Below, piece after piece: positions 5,384-12,540 of a stretch of 15,213 nucleotides of DNA. How positions within the stretch are numbered: position 1 is the first letter of the stretch; every line of letters begins with the position of its first letter. The notes below the pieces were generated by a model, which ran no database searches, was not told where the DNA came from, and saw only the letters and a program-made list of their open reading frames with translations. Position numbers and translations under genes: made by a program. Source of the DNA: Bacteroidales bacterium (GTDB lineage: Bacteria; Bacteroidota; Bacteroidia; Bacteroidales; JAADGE01); assembly GCA_029932445.1 (NCBI GenBank), contig JAOZQB010000024.1, positions 5,291 through 20,503 on the forward strand, read 5' to 3'.

Positions 5384-7741
5384 TTATCTTTTATAATTCG
5401 GATTATATCCGGAGTCTTTATATTCAGGCGGCAGTTCTTTAAATTGAATTATTTTCAAATTTGGTTTCCCTTGAATGATTACTTGGAATTCAACTCTTCT
5501 GTTAAATTTCTTTGAAGGTTCAAAATATTTACCGTTTTTCTTATTAAGTGCAACCGGATTGTCCTCACCGAATGCAAGAATTTTAATTTGATTTTCTTTA
5601 ACACCGTATTTTTTCATATACTTTTTTACCATTAAAGCTCTTCTTTCTGCCAATTTGTCATTATAAGCTTTCGGACCGACAGCATCCGTGTATCCTACGA
5701 CAGCCACTTTAGCTTCCGAATTTTCTGACAGGTAATTACATAATAAATCTAATTTCTCATTTTTCTTAACCTGCATATCAGGCTTATCAAAATCAAAGAA
5801 CAAATTATAAATTTCAACAATATAATATTTCGCAGCAAGTTCCTCTTTAGATTTTTCTTTATCTTCTATTACTTTTTTAACACTTTCAACATCATAAATC
5901 GTATATTCCATAATATTGTCAGCAATATCTCTCGATGATAAATCAGTGTATATTCTGTCTGCAGAAATATTTTTATTCCTCAGGTATTCAACAACCTTTT
6001 GTTTTCTTTCATTTGATAAGGGGCTGCTTTCTTCAGAATAATTTTCTGTTGAAAAGTTTACGACAAGACTGTCATATTTATTAAGATTTTCGGCAATAAC
6101 ATCAAGCTCTTTTTTTGTGTAATTATTTAAATCAGAGTTTCCCTTATCAAAAAAAGTATTTTTAGATTTCTTGGTTTTACCGATTTCAATTTTTACAAGA
6201 ACCGGTGATTTTTTAAGTAATTCTTTATCAATCATGTCTTTAACAGGAATATCTTCGGTATCAAAAACATAACCGGATGCTTCATAAACAAATTTATAGT
6301 CTTTATCCGGAATTACGACTGATTTATATTTTGCTTTTTCAAGTTTTAAAGTATACGCATCAGGTTCTGTTTCAGAGTTTACATCATAAATATTCACTTC
6401 AGCACCTAAGGGATGTATACCTGCATCAAGTACTTTTCCTTTTACATCACTTTCAACGATTAAAGTATTATCGGGAAACATCGTTTTAAAGATTTCGGCA
6501 TTATCTGTTTTTCTTCTTGTAAAATATGCAATATCTTCATTCGATACAGGAAAGAAAAAGACATCATCTTCAACCGTATTAATAGGGAAGCCAATATTTT
6601 CGGGTTCACTAAAAGTACCGTCACTCTGAAGCATACATTTAAAAATATCATATCCTCCCATCCCTTTATATCCTTTTGAACTGAAATAGAAAGTGCGTCC
6701 GTCGGATAACATATACGGTGCTTCCTCATCATATTTCGTGTTAATATCCAAATTCTCGGGAACACTCCATGTGCTGTCGTCAGGTTGAAGTTCTGAAACC
6801 CAAATATCACGGCCGCCTTTACCGCCTTTAACATTACTGGAAAAATATAATTTTTTTCCGTCAGGAGATAAAGCTGCATGGCGTTCAACAGCACGTTTTT
6901 TATTAATATTTCTTCCTAATTTAACAGGATCTGCCCATTTTCCGTTTGATTTTAATTTTGCAGAATATAAATTCCCCGGTTTATTATCTTTGGTTCTGTA
7001 TATAAAAAGTTCACTACCGTCTAAGGATAATCCGCCGGTTGCATCATGCCCTATTGTATTTACGGGAGACCCAACATTTACCGGATCATTTTTTCCGTCC
7101 CAAAACCAAATATCTTCATAATACTTCCCTTCTTCACTCAATTTATCACCGCTGATTCCGCCCGGACGTTTAGACGTAAAATACAATTTTTTTCCGTCTG
7201 AAGTCGGTATCGGTGTATGATCATCATAACCTGAATTTAGAATATCCAAACGAGTAACAATAATGGGTTTAAAATCAAAAAAGATTGTTCTTGCATTATT
7301 AGCACCTGCTACAGCTTCTTTAAATTGTTCTTTCTCAGCATCGTTCAATTCAAAAGCATTTAATTTATTCAATGTTTCAATTTCTTCATCGAATTGATAA
7401 AGATTATGAAAAGCCTTCGCTTTATAGAAAAATGCGGCTCGCGTAACATTTTTTTCTTCTTTTGTTTTGCTATAGTCATTAATAATCTGATTAAAATGCT
7501 CTAAAGCTTCATCTTCATGCTCAGTATAAATTTCGCAAATGCCTTTATTAAAGACATAATTTAAATTATTTTTTTGCTTCTTAAGAAGAGCTTTCAGAAT
7601 ATTATCTGCAGATGTATATTTATTGTTAGAAATATATTCCAGAGCTTCATTATATTTCTTTACTTCTTTTCTGTTTGATTGAGAATAAACAGTAGATCCC
7701 GATAAGAATAAAACCAATAAAAATAAGACTGTCTTTTTCAT
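5384..7741 (-). CDS. Exported TPR / PD40 propeller / OmpA-family envelope protein
   Basis: A 785-residue protein. Residues 1-20 are a signal peptide (MKK, hydrophobic core, cleavage near VYS/QS). Residues about 24-150 are TPR-like helices. Residues 175-420 hold PD40/WD40-like strands (SPDGKKLYFSS, SDGRTFYFSS and similar), giving a partial beta-propeller. Residues 430-520 resemble a carboxypeptidase-regulatory / CNA-B-like domain. Residues about 525-600 resemble a degenerate OmpA domain. Residues 640-757 are a canonical OmpA peptidoglycan-binding domain with GYTDAVG (D686) and LAERRA (R701). It should sit in the periplasm or outer membrane and anchor to the cell wall. Related proteins in the phylum include envelope and secretion-system components such as PorE-like proteins, but no other secretion genes are nearby. 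The start at 7741 is fixed by the signal peptide and by the promoter at 7772-7802; an in-frame ATG at 7852 would overlap the upstream gene. Confidence 0.92.
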   Translation of the reverse strand: MKKTVLFLLVLFLSGSTVYSQSNRKEVKKYNEALEYISNNKYTSADNILKALLKKQKNNLNYVFNKGICEIYTEHEDEALEHFNQIINDYSKTKEEKNVTRAAFFYKAKAFHNLYQFDEEIETLNKLNAFELNDAEKEQFKEAVAGANNARTIFFDFKPIIVTRLDILNSGYDDHTPIPTSDGKKLYFTSKRPGGISGDKLSEEGKYYEDIWFWDGKNDPVNVGSPVNTIGHDATGGLSLDGSELFIYRTKDNKPGNLYSAKLKSNGKWADPVKLGRNINKKRAVERHAALSPDGKKLYFSSNVKGGKGGRDIWVSELQPDDSTWSVPENLDINTKYDEEAPYMLSDGRTFYFSSKGYKGMGGYDIFKCMLQSDGTFSEPENIGFPINTVEDDVFFFPVSNEDIAYFTRRKTDNAEIFKTMFPDNTLIVESDVKGKVLDAGIHPLGAEVNIYDVNSETEPDAYTLKLEKAKYKSVVIPDKDYKFVYEASGYVFDTEDIPVKDMIDKELLKKSPVLVKIEIGKTKKSKNTFFDKGNSDLNNYTKKELDVIAENLNKYDSLVVNFSTENYSEESSPLSNERKQKVVEYLRNKNISADRIYTDLSSRDIADNIMEYTIYDVESVKKVIEDKEKSKEELAAKYYIVEIYNLFFDFDKPDMQVKKNEKLDLLCNYLSENSEAKVAVVGYTDAVGPKAYNDKLAERRALMVKKYMKKYGVKENQIKILAFGEDNPVALNKKNGKYFEPSKKFNRRVEFQVIIQGKPNLKIIQFKELPPEYKDSGYNPNYKR

Positions 7742-7771
7742 GTGTTTAGAATGGATTTTTGACAATAACGA

Positions 7772-7802
7772 CAAATATAAAATATAAATTAAAAGTTTAC
7801 AA
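7772..7802 (-). promoter_or_regulatory. Bacteroidota-type promoter of the OmpA-family gene
   Basis: On the minus strand TTG (7802-7800), 20 bases, then TATATTTG (7779-7772). The TTG is also the last leucine codon of the upstream glycosyltransferase gene, so the two genes are packed together but separately promoted. Confidence 0.72.
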
Positions 7803-9734
7803 CTTTTTATTGCCAATCTTATTAAATGTTTTATAAATTGTATAAATATCATCGGTTAAATGATAATCACGAGCATAACGAAAGTTAATTTTTATTATTT
7901 CATCCGAATCAAAAACAGGATAATTAACCGGATTTAAAATTCCCGGTTTCAATTTAGGAAGTAAATTATTTTCTTCTGATTCAATATAGCCGACCCAGGT
8001 ATTTTTACCCTTTAAAACATTTACAATATTTTTAAAATAATTTCGTTTTTCGTCAGTCACTAAAATTAATATCGGAAAGAACAAAATAAGCCCGCATGAA
8101 AAGATTATATCAAATAGCCTTTTTTGGAGTTTTACGGCTTTTTCATTTAAAACAAAATGCTCCGTAATATCCGTTTCGGAAGAAACCATAACTTTATGAC
8201 TTCCTATAATAAATCCTCGGTTCGGATATGCAATTTGAATTTCCGTATTATAATTTTTCTTATCGACAATCAACGAAATCACTTCTTTAAAAGTTAAATT
8301 ATTTACAGCTAATACCAAATGCGAAATTTGTTCATCCTTAATTTTTCCGGCAATTAATTCTTTTTTTTCAACTCGGGAAGAATAATAGTGATTTTCAAAA
8401 TACGGCAACAGATTTTTTTCAATTTTCCGTTCTTCAGGTTCACTTGAAAAAAATAAAATTTTCATTTCTTTTTTACTCCGAAAAGAAAATCTTTTAAATT
8501 TAAACACGGTAAAAATCGCTCTGATTAACCAAGAGAAAACCATTGCCCATGCAGTTCCTGCAAGTAATAATAATCGTGAGTATCTGTATGTTTCGTTAAG
8601 TAAAGAATAAATGATTAAAATAATCAAAGCTCCGGACAGAATACCTTTAAAAAGTCGTTTAGAATCAATCGGATTTCGATAACCCTTTGCCAACATTATT
8701 GATAAAATCCATACGGCAATATATGAAGGAACCGCATAATACATATATTCCGGCGGATAATGATTGATGTGATGAAATTTATAATTTTCCCATAACGGTT
8801 TTAAAAAATAAAATCCCGAATAAAAAATAACTACATCCGTAAACGGTAAAAAAGCTACTTTAAATATTCTTTTAATAATCGATAATCCGGCTCTGAAAAT
8901 AATGGCTGATTTTATTAAGAAAGAAAATAAAAATGCATTTTTTCCCGAGAAATGTTTTTTAGCAAAAATTATCATTGCATTATAAAACATAAACACATAA
9001 TTTAAACTGCCTTTTTTCGTACTTTCACCTTTATAATGAATGATATTAACTTCAGGATAATAATAGTTTGCAAATCCGCTTTCAGCTATTCGGTATGATA
9101 AGTCAATATCTTCTCCGTACATAAAAAATGTTTCATCTAACAAACCGGCTTTATCCAAAGCTGTTTTTCTTAAAAGCATGAAAGCTCCGGGCAAGACTTC
9201 AATTTTATTTATCTCATTATCATCAAGATAAGTTAAATGATATTTTCCGAAACGTTTTGATTTAGGAAATAACTTTGATAAGCCGAAAATTTTATAAAAC
9301 GAAACAGACGGTGACGGAAATGCTCTTTTGGATTCGGGTAAAAAAACACCTTCTCCGTTATTCATTTTAACACCTATTCCGCCGGCATCCTGATTTTTAT
9401 CAGCAAAATCAAGCGTTTTAATAAATGTATCTTCGGGGATAATTGTATCAGGATTCAGCAATAACACATATTCAGCTTTTGATTGTCTGATTGCCTGATT
9501 ATTAGCAGAAGAAAACCCGTCATTCTTTTTATTTTCGATGAGAATAACTTCCGGAAAATTTTCTTTGATATATGCGCAAGAATTATCTTTTGAATTATTA
9601 TCAACAACAAAAACTTCAATTAAATTCTGTCCGTATTTTTTTTCATATGTTTTGCGTGCTTTGTCAACACTTAAAAGACATTGTGTTAAAAAGTATTTAA
9701 CATTATAATTAACAATTACAACAGAAAGTTTCAT
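7797..9734 (-). CDS. Membrane glycosyltransferase family 2 fused to a degenerate polyprenyl-phosphate sugar transferase module
   Basis: A 645-residue fusion. Residues 1-240 are a GT2 glycosyltransferase of the rhamnosyltransferase-like kind: VVIVNYN at 5-11, VVDNNSKDNS at 43-52, LNPD as the metal-binding motif at 93-96, and MYGEDIDLSYR at 205-215 as the catalytic ED segment. Hydrophobic stretches follow at about 265-285, 295-312, 333-349, 364-380 and 387-409. Residues 424-530 resemble the nucleotide-binding-like domain of polyprenyl glycosylphosphotransferases. Residues 536-640 keep the start (KRLFDIIFSCGLILFFP) and the end (NVLKGKNTWVGY, LKPGI, then a Y-rich D..Y..YKT segment) of the bacterial sugar transferase domain. 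The segment between them that normally carries catalytic residues is almost absent. The GT2 half looks active; the C-terminal half probably is not. It has its own promoter, and no polysaccharide cluster surrounds it. Confidence 0.85.
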   Translation of the reverse strand: MKLSVVIVNYNVKYFLTQCLLSVDKARKTYEKKYGQNLIEVFVVDNNSKDNSCAYIKENFPEVILIENKKNDGFSSANNQAIRQSKAEYVLLLNPDTIIPEDTFIKTLDFADKNQDAGGIGVKMNNGEGVFLPESKRAFPSPSVSFYKIFGLSKLFPKSKRFGKYHLTYLDDNEINKIEVLPGAFMLLRKTALDKAGLLDETFFMYGEDIDLSYRIAESGFANYYYPEVNIIHYKGESTKKGSLNYVFMFYNAMIIFAKKHFSGKNAFLFSFLIKSAIIFRAGLSIIKRIFKVAFLPFTDVVIFYSGFYFLKPLWENYKFHHINHYPPEYMYYAVPSYIAVWILSIMLAKGYRNPIDSKRLFKGILSGALIILIIYSLLNETYRYSRLLLLAGTAWAMVFSWLIRAIFTVFKFKRFSFRSKKEMKILFFSSEPEERKIEKNLLPYFENHYYSSRVEKKELIAGKIKDEQISHLVLAVNNLTFKEVISLIVDKKNYNTEIQIAYPNRGFIIGSHKVMVSSETDITEHFVLNEKAVKLQKRLFDIIFSCGLILFFPILILVTDEKRNYFKNIVNVLKGKNTWVGYIESEENNLLPKLKPGILNPVNYPVFDSDEIIKINFRYARDYHLTDDIYTIYKTFNKIGNKKL

Positions 9735-9760
9735 TAATTTCGTTTCTTTTAATTAATCCA

Positions 9761-9791
9761 CAAATTTAAAAAACACTTTTACGCTTTACAA
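9761..9791 (-). promoter_or_regulatory. Bacteroidota-type promoter of the glycosyltransferase fusion gene
   Basis: On the minus strand TTG (9791-9789), 20 bases, then TAAATTTG (9768-9761). The start codon is at 9734, giving a leader of about 20 bases without a Shine-Dalgarno site. Confidence 0.7.
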
Positions 9792-9802
9792 ATAAAAACA
9801 AT

Positions 9803-10720
9803 TTATATTAAACCAAGATATTTATACCTTGATAACATAGTTTCATTTCCGACAATACCGCCGCTGTGAATATACATAATGTCACCTTTTATTTTTTTAT
9901 TATGTTCACTTAATGCAATCAATGTTTTAGGGTCATACAGAAGTTCAAATTCGATGTTATTTTCTTCGGAAATTTCCTTCCGGATATCATAATATTCTTT
10001 ATACGGTTTCCCGAAAATATATTTCCTTTCTGTTTCTAAAATTACCGGATAATTTGAAGAATCATCATCCAAAAGTGCAAACTGTTTTAACAGATATTCG
10101 GAATTACCGATATTGGGTGTTGTATAAACGTTAAAATTTAAATGTTTTTGTAAATATAAAGCTGTGGTTCCCGTTCCTGACTGAATAAAAATTGACAACT
10201 CTTTTATACCTTTTTTTACAGACCATTTTTTTATTTCATCAGCCATTTTTTTTACACCTTGTTCTGCTTCCGTTTCAGCACCGCCTTGCCTTATTAATAA
10301 GGTTTCCTTACCTAATTCTTTATATTTTTTTTCGGGAGAAGACATTTTTTGAAAAAATTCTTCGTAATTCGAAAGTTCAAAATAATTCATCCCTAATTCT
10401 AAGGCATATTTAAAATTTCCAGCCGGATTTCTTTTTAAAAAAAGCGGTAAGGGTTTCAGATAATAATCAAATTGCAAATTTTTAATTTTTGCTAACGCAG
10501 ACAAAGAAAACATTGCATTCGATTGATTTCCTCCGTATGAAGCAATTTTTTTATAGGATGACAAATCTGAATTTAAATAATAATCAAACTTTCGTGCTTT
10601 ATTTCCGTTAAAAAACGGATTAATTAAATCATCTCTTTTTAAAAAATAGTTCCTGCCTCTGAATGTCATTTCATGAACCGGAGATTCCTTTAATTTTGAA
10701 TCAATATCATTTATAAGCAT
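9803..10720 (-). CDS. PLP-dependent ACC deaminase / D-cysteine desulfhydrase family protein
   Basis: A complete 305-residue fold-type II PLP enzyme. The family segment LKRDDLI...FNGNKARK (27-44) contains K41, the expected Schiff-base lysine. SYGGNQSNAM (61-70) matches the substrate and PLP-phosphate loop. IQSGTGTTALYL (about 179-190) and the C-terminal IHSGGIVGNE (about 285-294) are the glycine-rich phosphate-binding and closing segments. The family deaminates 1-aminocyclopropane-1-carboxylate to 2-oxobutyrate and ammonia, or desulfhydrates D-cysteine to pyruvate, sulfide and ammonia. Which one applies cannot be settled here; many bacterial members annotated as ACC deaminase act on D-cysteine. 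It is shorter than the usual 325-340 residues. The ATG lies one base past the stop of recR, so it is the third gene of a LOG-recR-PLP operon. Confidence 0.9.
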   Translation of the reverse strand: MLINDIDSKLKESPVHEMTFRGRNYFLKRDDLINPFFNGNKARKFDYYLNSDLSSYKKIASYGGNQSNAMFSLSALAKIKNLQFDYYLKPLPLFLKRNPAGNFKYALELGMNYFELSNYEEFFQKMSSPEKKYKELGKETLLIRQGGAETEAEQGVKKMADEIKKWSVKKGIKELSIFIQSGTGTTALYLQKHLNFNVYTTPNIGNSEYLLKQFALLDDDSSNYPVILETERKYIFGKPYKEYYDIRKEISEENNIEFELLYDPKTLIALSEHNKKIKGDIMYIHSGGIVGNETMLSRYKYLGLI

Positions 10721-10721
10721 C

Positions 10722-11339
10722 TTATTGAAAAAATTGAATTCTGTCCGTAATTGATCGTCCTAGGGTTAATTCATCAACATATTGCAATTCACTTCCTACT
10801 GAAACACCTTTGGCTAAAGTGGTTATTTTAACCCCTAATCCGGAAACTTTTTTAAAGGTATAAAAATTAGTCGTTTCGCCTTCGGGTGTTGCATTTAAAG
10901 CAAAAATAAGTTCTTTTGTTTCCGACGACTTTAATCTGTCAATCAATGAATTAATTTCTAAATTATCGGGGCCGATACCGTCCATCGGAGAAATTAATCC
11001 GCCTAACACATGATACAAACCTCGGTATTGTCCGGTTCGTTCAATAGCAATTACATCATTAATATTTTCTACTAAACAAACAATTTTATTATCTCTTGAA
11101 CTGTCAGCACAAATTTCACATATTTCGTTATCAGAAACATTTTTACAAACCTTGCACTTCTTAATATTTTTTCGAAGTTCTATAATTGTTTCACCGAATA
11201 AAGAAACATCTTCTTCCGATTTTTTAAGCAAATGTAAAACCAAACGTAAAGCTGTTTTATTTCCGATACCCGGCAATTTTGAAAATTCTGCTACCGCATT
11301 ATTTAATAATTTTGAAGAATATTGATTTTCTTGTAACAT
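10722..11339 (-). CDS. recR: Recombination mediator protein RecR
   Basis: A complete 205-residue RecR. In order there is a helix-hairpin-helix with LPGIGNKTALRL at 22-33, a four-cysteine zinc finger (C62, C65, C74, C77) and a Toprim domain (VCLVEN at 87-92, HVLGGLISPMDGIGPDNL at 110-127). The conserved C-terminal segment VGSELQYVDELTLGR ends in a short tail. RecR works with RecF and RecO to load RecA onto SSB-coated single-stranded gaps. RecF and RecO genes are not in this window. It starts 15 bases after the LOG-family gene and is followed after one base by the PLP enzyme gene, so all three are probably co-transcribed. No Shine-Dalgarno site is visible, as expected for this phylum. Confidence 0.97.
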   Translation of the reverse strand: MLQENQYSSKLLNNAVAEFSKLPGIGNKTALRLVLHLLKKSEEDVSLFGETIIELRKNIKKCKVCKNVSDNEICEICADSSRDNKIVCLVENINDVIAIERTGQYRGLYHVLGGLISPMDGIGPDNLEINSLIDRLKSSETKELIFALNATPEGETTNFYTFKKVSGLGVKITTLAKGVSVGSELQYVDELTLGRSITDRIQFFQ

Positions 11340-11354
11340 AAATTTAATTGAACG

Positions 11355-11948
11355 TTATAAATTAAACGAATCATCGGTAAACCATTTATTTATTTCTTTT
11401 TCAGGTTTATAATTTTTAATATATTCTAATGCTGCTTCCGGATTTTCGGTAACAAAATAATATTTACGATAATCTTCTTTTGCAAATCGTTCTTTATAAA
11501 TTGTTTCATAAAATGCAATCAAATTATTATAAAAACCTTTAACATTTAAAATTACAACAGGCTTATTATGATATCCCAAGTGCTTTAAAGTTAATACTTC
11601 CGACAATTCCTCAAGCGTTCCGAAACCGCCGGGCATGGCAATAAAAGCATCCGCTAAATCTTCTAATTTTGCTTTACGTGTGTGCATATCCGGTGTTATG
11701 ATTAATTCATCTACAATCTCACAAGCCAAATTATTGTCCTTAATTTTTTGCGGTATTACTCCGATTAATTTTCCGTTTTGTTCTTTAACCGTATGTGCCA
11801 ATTTCCGCATTAAACCGACATTTGCTCCGCCGAATAACAGCACATGTTTATTTTTGGCAATTTGTTTCCCGACAGCAATTGCAATATTAAAATAGCCCTC
11901 CTCCAATGCATCACTTGAAGAACAAAAAACACAAATATTTTTTCCCAT
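11355..11948 (-). CDS. LOG-family / TIGR00730 Rossmann-fold nucleotide phosphoribohydrolase
   Basis: A complete 197-residue cytoplasmic protein. The N-terminal strand ICVFCSSS leads to the nucleotide-binding loop FGGANVGLM (39-47). PDMHTRKA at 86-93 and MPGGFGTLEEL at 105-115 contain the conserved Arg and the PGGxGTxxE motif that define the family. Characterised members cut the N-glycosidic bond of nucleoside 5'-monophosphates (LOG: cytokinin riboside monophosphates; others: AMP and pyrimidine nucleotides). In bacteria the physiological substrate is often unclear. The start at 11948 is chosen because the fold begins there. An in-frame ATG at 12185 would add 79 residues that lie opposite the coding sequence of the divergent gene and have no family similarity. 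It is first of the LOG-recR-PLP enzyme operon. It faces away from the cyclotransferase gene across a 53-base spacer. Confidence 0.92.
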   Translation of the reverse strand: MGKNICVFCSSSDALEEGYFNIAIAVGKQIAKNKHVLLFGGANVGLMRKLAHTVKEQNGKLIGVIPQKIKDNNLACEIVDELIITPDMHTRKAKLEDLADAFIAMPGGFGTLEELSEVLTLKHLGYHNKPVVILNVKGFYNNLIAFYETIYKERFAKEDYRKYYFVTENPEAALEYIKNYKPEKEINKWFTDDSFNL

Positions 11949-12001
11949 TATAGTTGTAAATCGTATCTTGCAAAAAATTTCAACAAAAGTAAACATTAAA
12001 A
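11949..12001. promoter_or_regulatory. Divergent promoter region between the LOG and cyclotransferase genes
   Basis: This 53-base spacer must hold at least part of the promoters of two divergent genes. On the minus strand TACTTTTG (11991-11984) fits the -7 consensus for the LOG gene, but no TTG stands 20 bases before it. On the plus strand only the weaker TATCTTGC is present near 11964-11971. Both promoters are tentative. Confidence 0.35.
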
Positions 12002-12514
12002 ATGATAAATAATAATTCCGGTTTCCCGATAAAATTATTTGTTTTCGGAACATTGAGAAAAAACGGACGATTAGATTATTATACCGACGGCAGTAAATAT
12101 GCCGGCAAATATTATACGGAAGGTCAATTAATGCTGTCGGAAATAGGAAGTGCTTATATTGATTTCGATGTAAAAAATACGGCAACCATAGGGGAACTTT
12201 ATTATATGAATTTCTCAGGCTTGTTAAGAATTGACCATCTTGAAAGCACTTCAGGAGAATTTCCGAAAGGGTACGATTTGGACATTGCTCCTATTTGGAA
12301 ATTTAAAGACGGAATTAATGACTTTTCAAATAAAAATAAATCATTTGCATTTGTCTATAAAAGGCGTAACTCACCTTTAAAAATTCAATCGGGAGATTGG
12401 TTACAAAGATTAAATCCTCTTGAAGAAATTAAACGGTTTTTAAACTCACAACTTTCTGACAAAGTCAATCCCGAAGATTTAATCAATTATTTACACAAGT
12501 ATTTAAATAAATAA
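12002..12514 (+). CDS. Gamma-glutamylcyclotransferase (AIG2/GGCT-fold) family protein
   Basis: A complete 170-residue protein. The motif VFGTLRKNG at 14-22 is the YGTLR substrate loop of the AIG2/GGCT fold with Phe for Tyr. GELYYMN (64-70) and IDHLEST (77-83) follow, with E81 in the position of the catalytic glutamate of the D-x-x-E pattern, and then GYDLD. The central WKF and the later AFVYKRR strand complete the small barrel. A helical tail of about 40 residues (about 130-170) is longer than the core needs. Family members release 5-oxoproline from gamma-glutamyl amino acids or peptides, but many bacterial members are uncharacterised. It is divergent from the LOG gene and 26 bases upstream of the Nramp-like gene, which has its own possible -7 box. 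Fold assignment is good; activity is inferred. Confidence 0.8.
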   Translation: MINNNSGFPIKLFVFGTLRKNGRLDYYTDGSKYAGKYYTEGQLMLSEIGSAYIDFDVKNTATIGELYYMNFSGLLRIDHLESTSGEFPKGYDLDIAPIWKFKDGINDFSNKNKSFAFVYKRRNSPLKIQSGDWLQRLNPLEEIKRFLNSQLSDKVNPEDLINYLHKYLNK

Positions 12515-12518
12515 AATA

Positions 12519-12526
12519 TATCTTTG
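12519..12526 (+). promoter_or_regulatory. Possible -7 promoter box of the Nramp-like gene
   Basis: TATCTTTG matches the TAnnTTTG consensus 14 bases before the ATG at 12541, but no TTG lies at the usual spacing. If used, the transcript would have only a few untranslated bases. Read-through from the cyclotransferase gene is the alternative. Confidence 0.4.
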
Positions 12527-12540
12527 TATCTTATAAAAAT

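Noticed and set aside
6460..6894. 144-codon minus-strand frame within the OmpA-family gene
   Set aside because: It is an alternative frame of a well-supported gene with clear PD40 repeats, and its own translation has no domain or start signal.
7742..7852. 37-residue N-terminal extension of the OmpA-family protein
   Set aside because: It would overlap the glycosyltransferase gene, bury the signal peptide internally and lie across the promoter.
11949..12185. 79-residue N-terminal extension of the LOG-family protein
   Set aside because: It lies opposite the coding sequence of the divergent cyclotransferase-like gene, and the LOG fold is complete without it.
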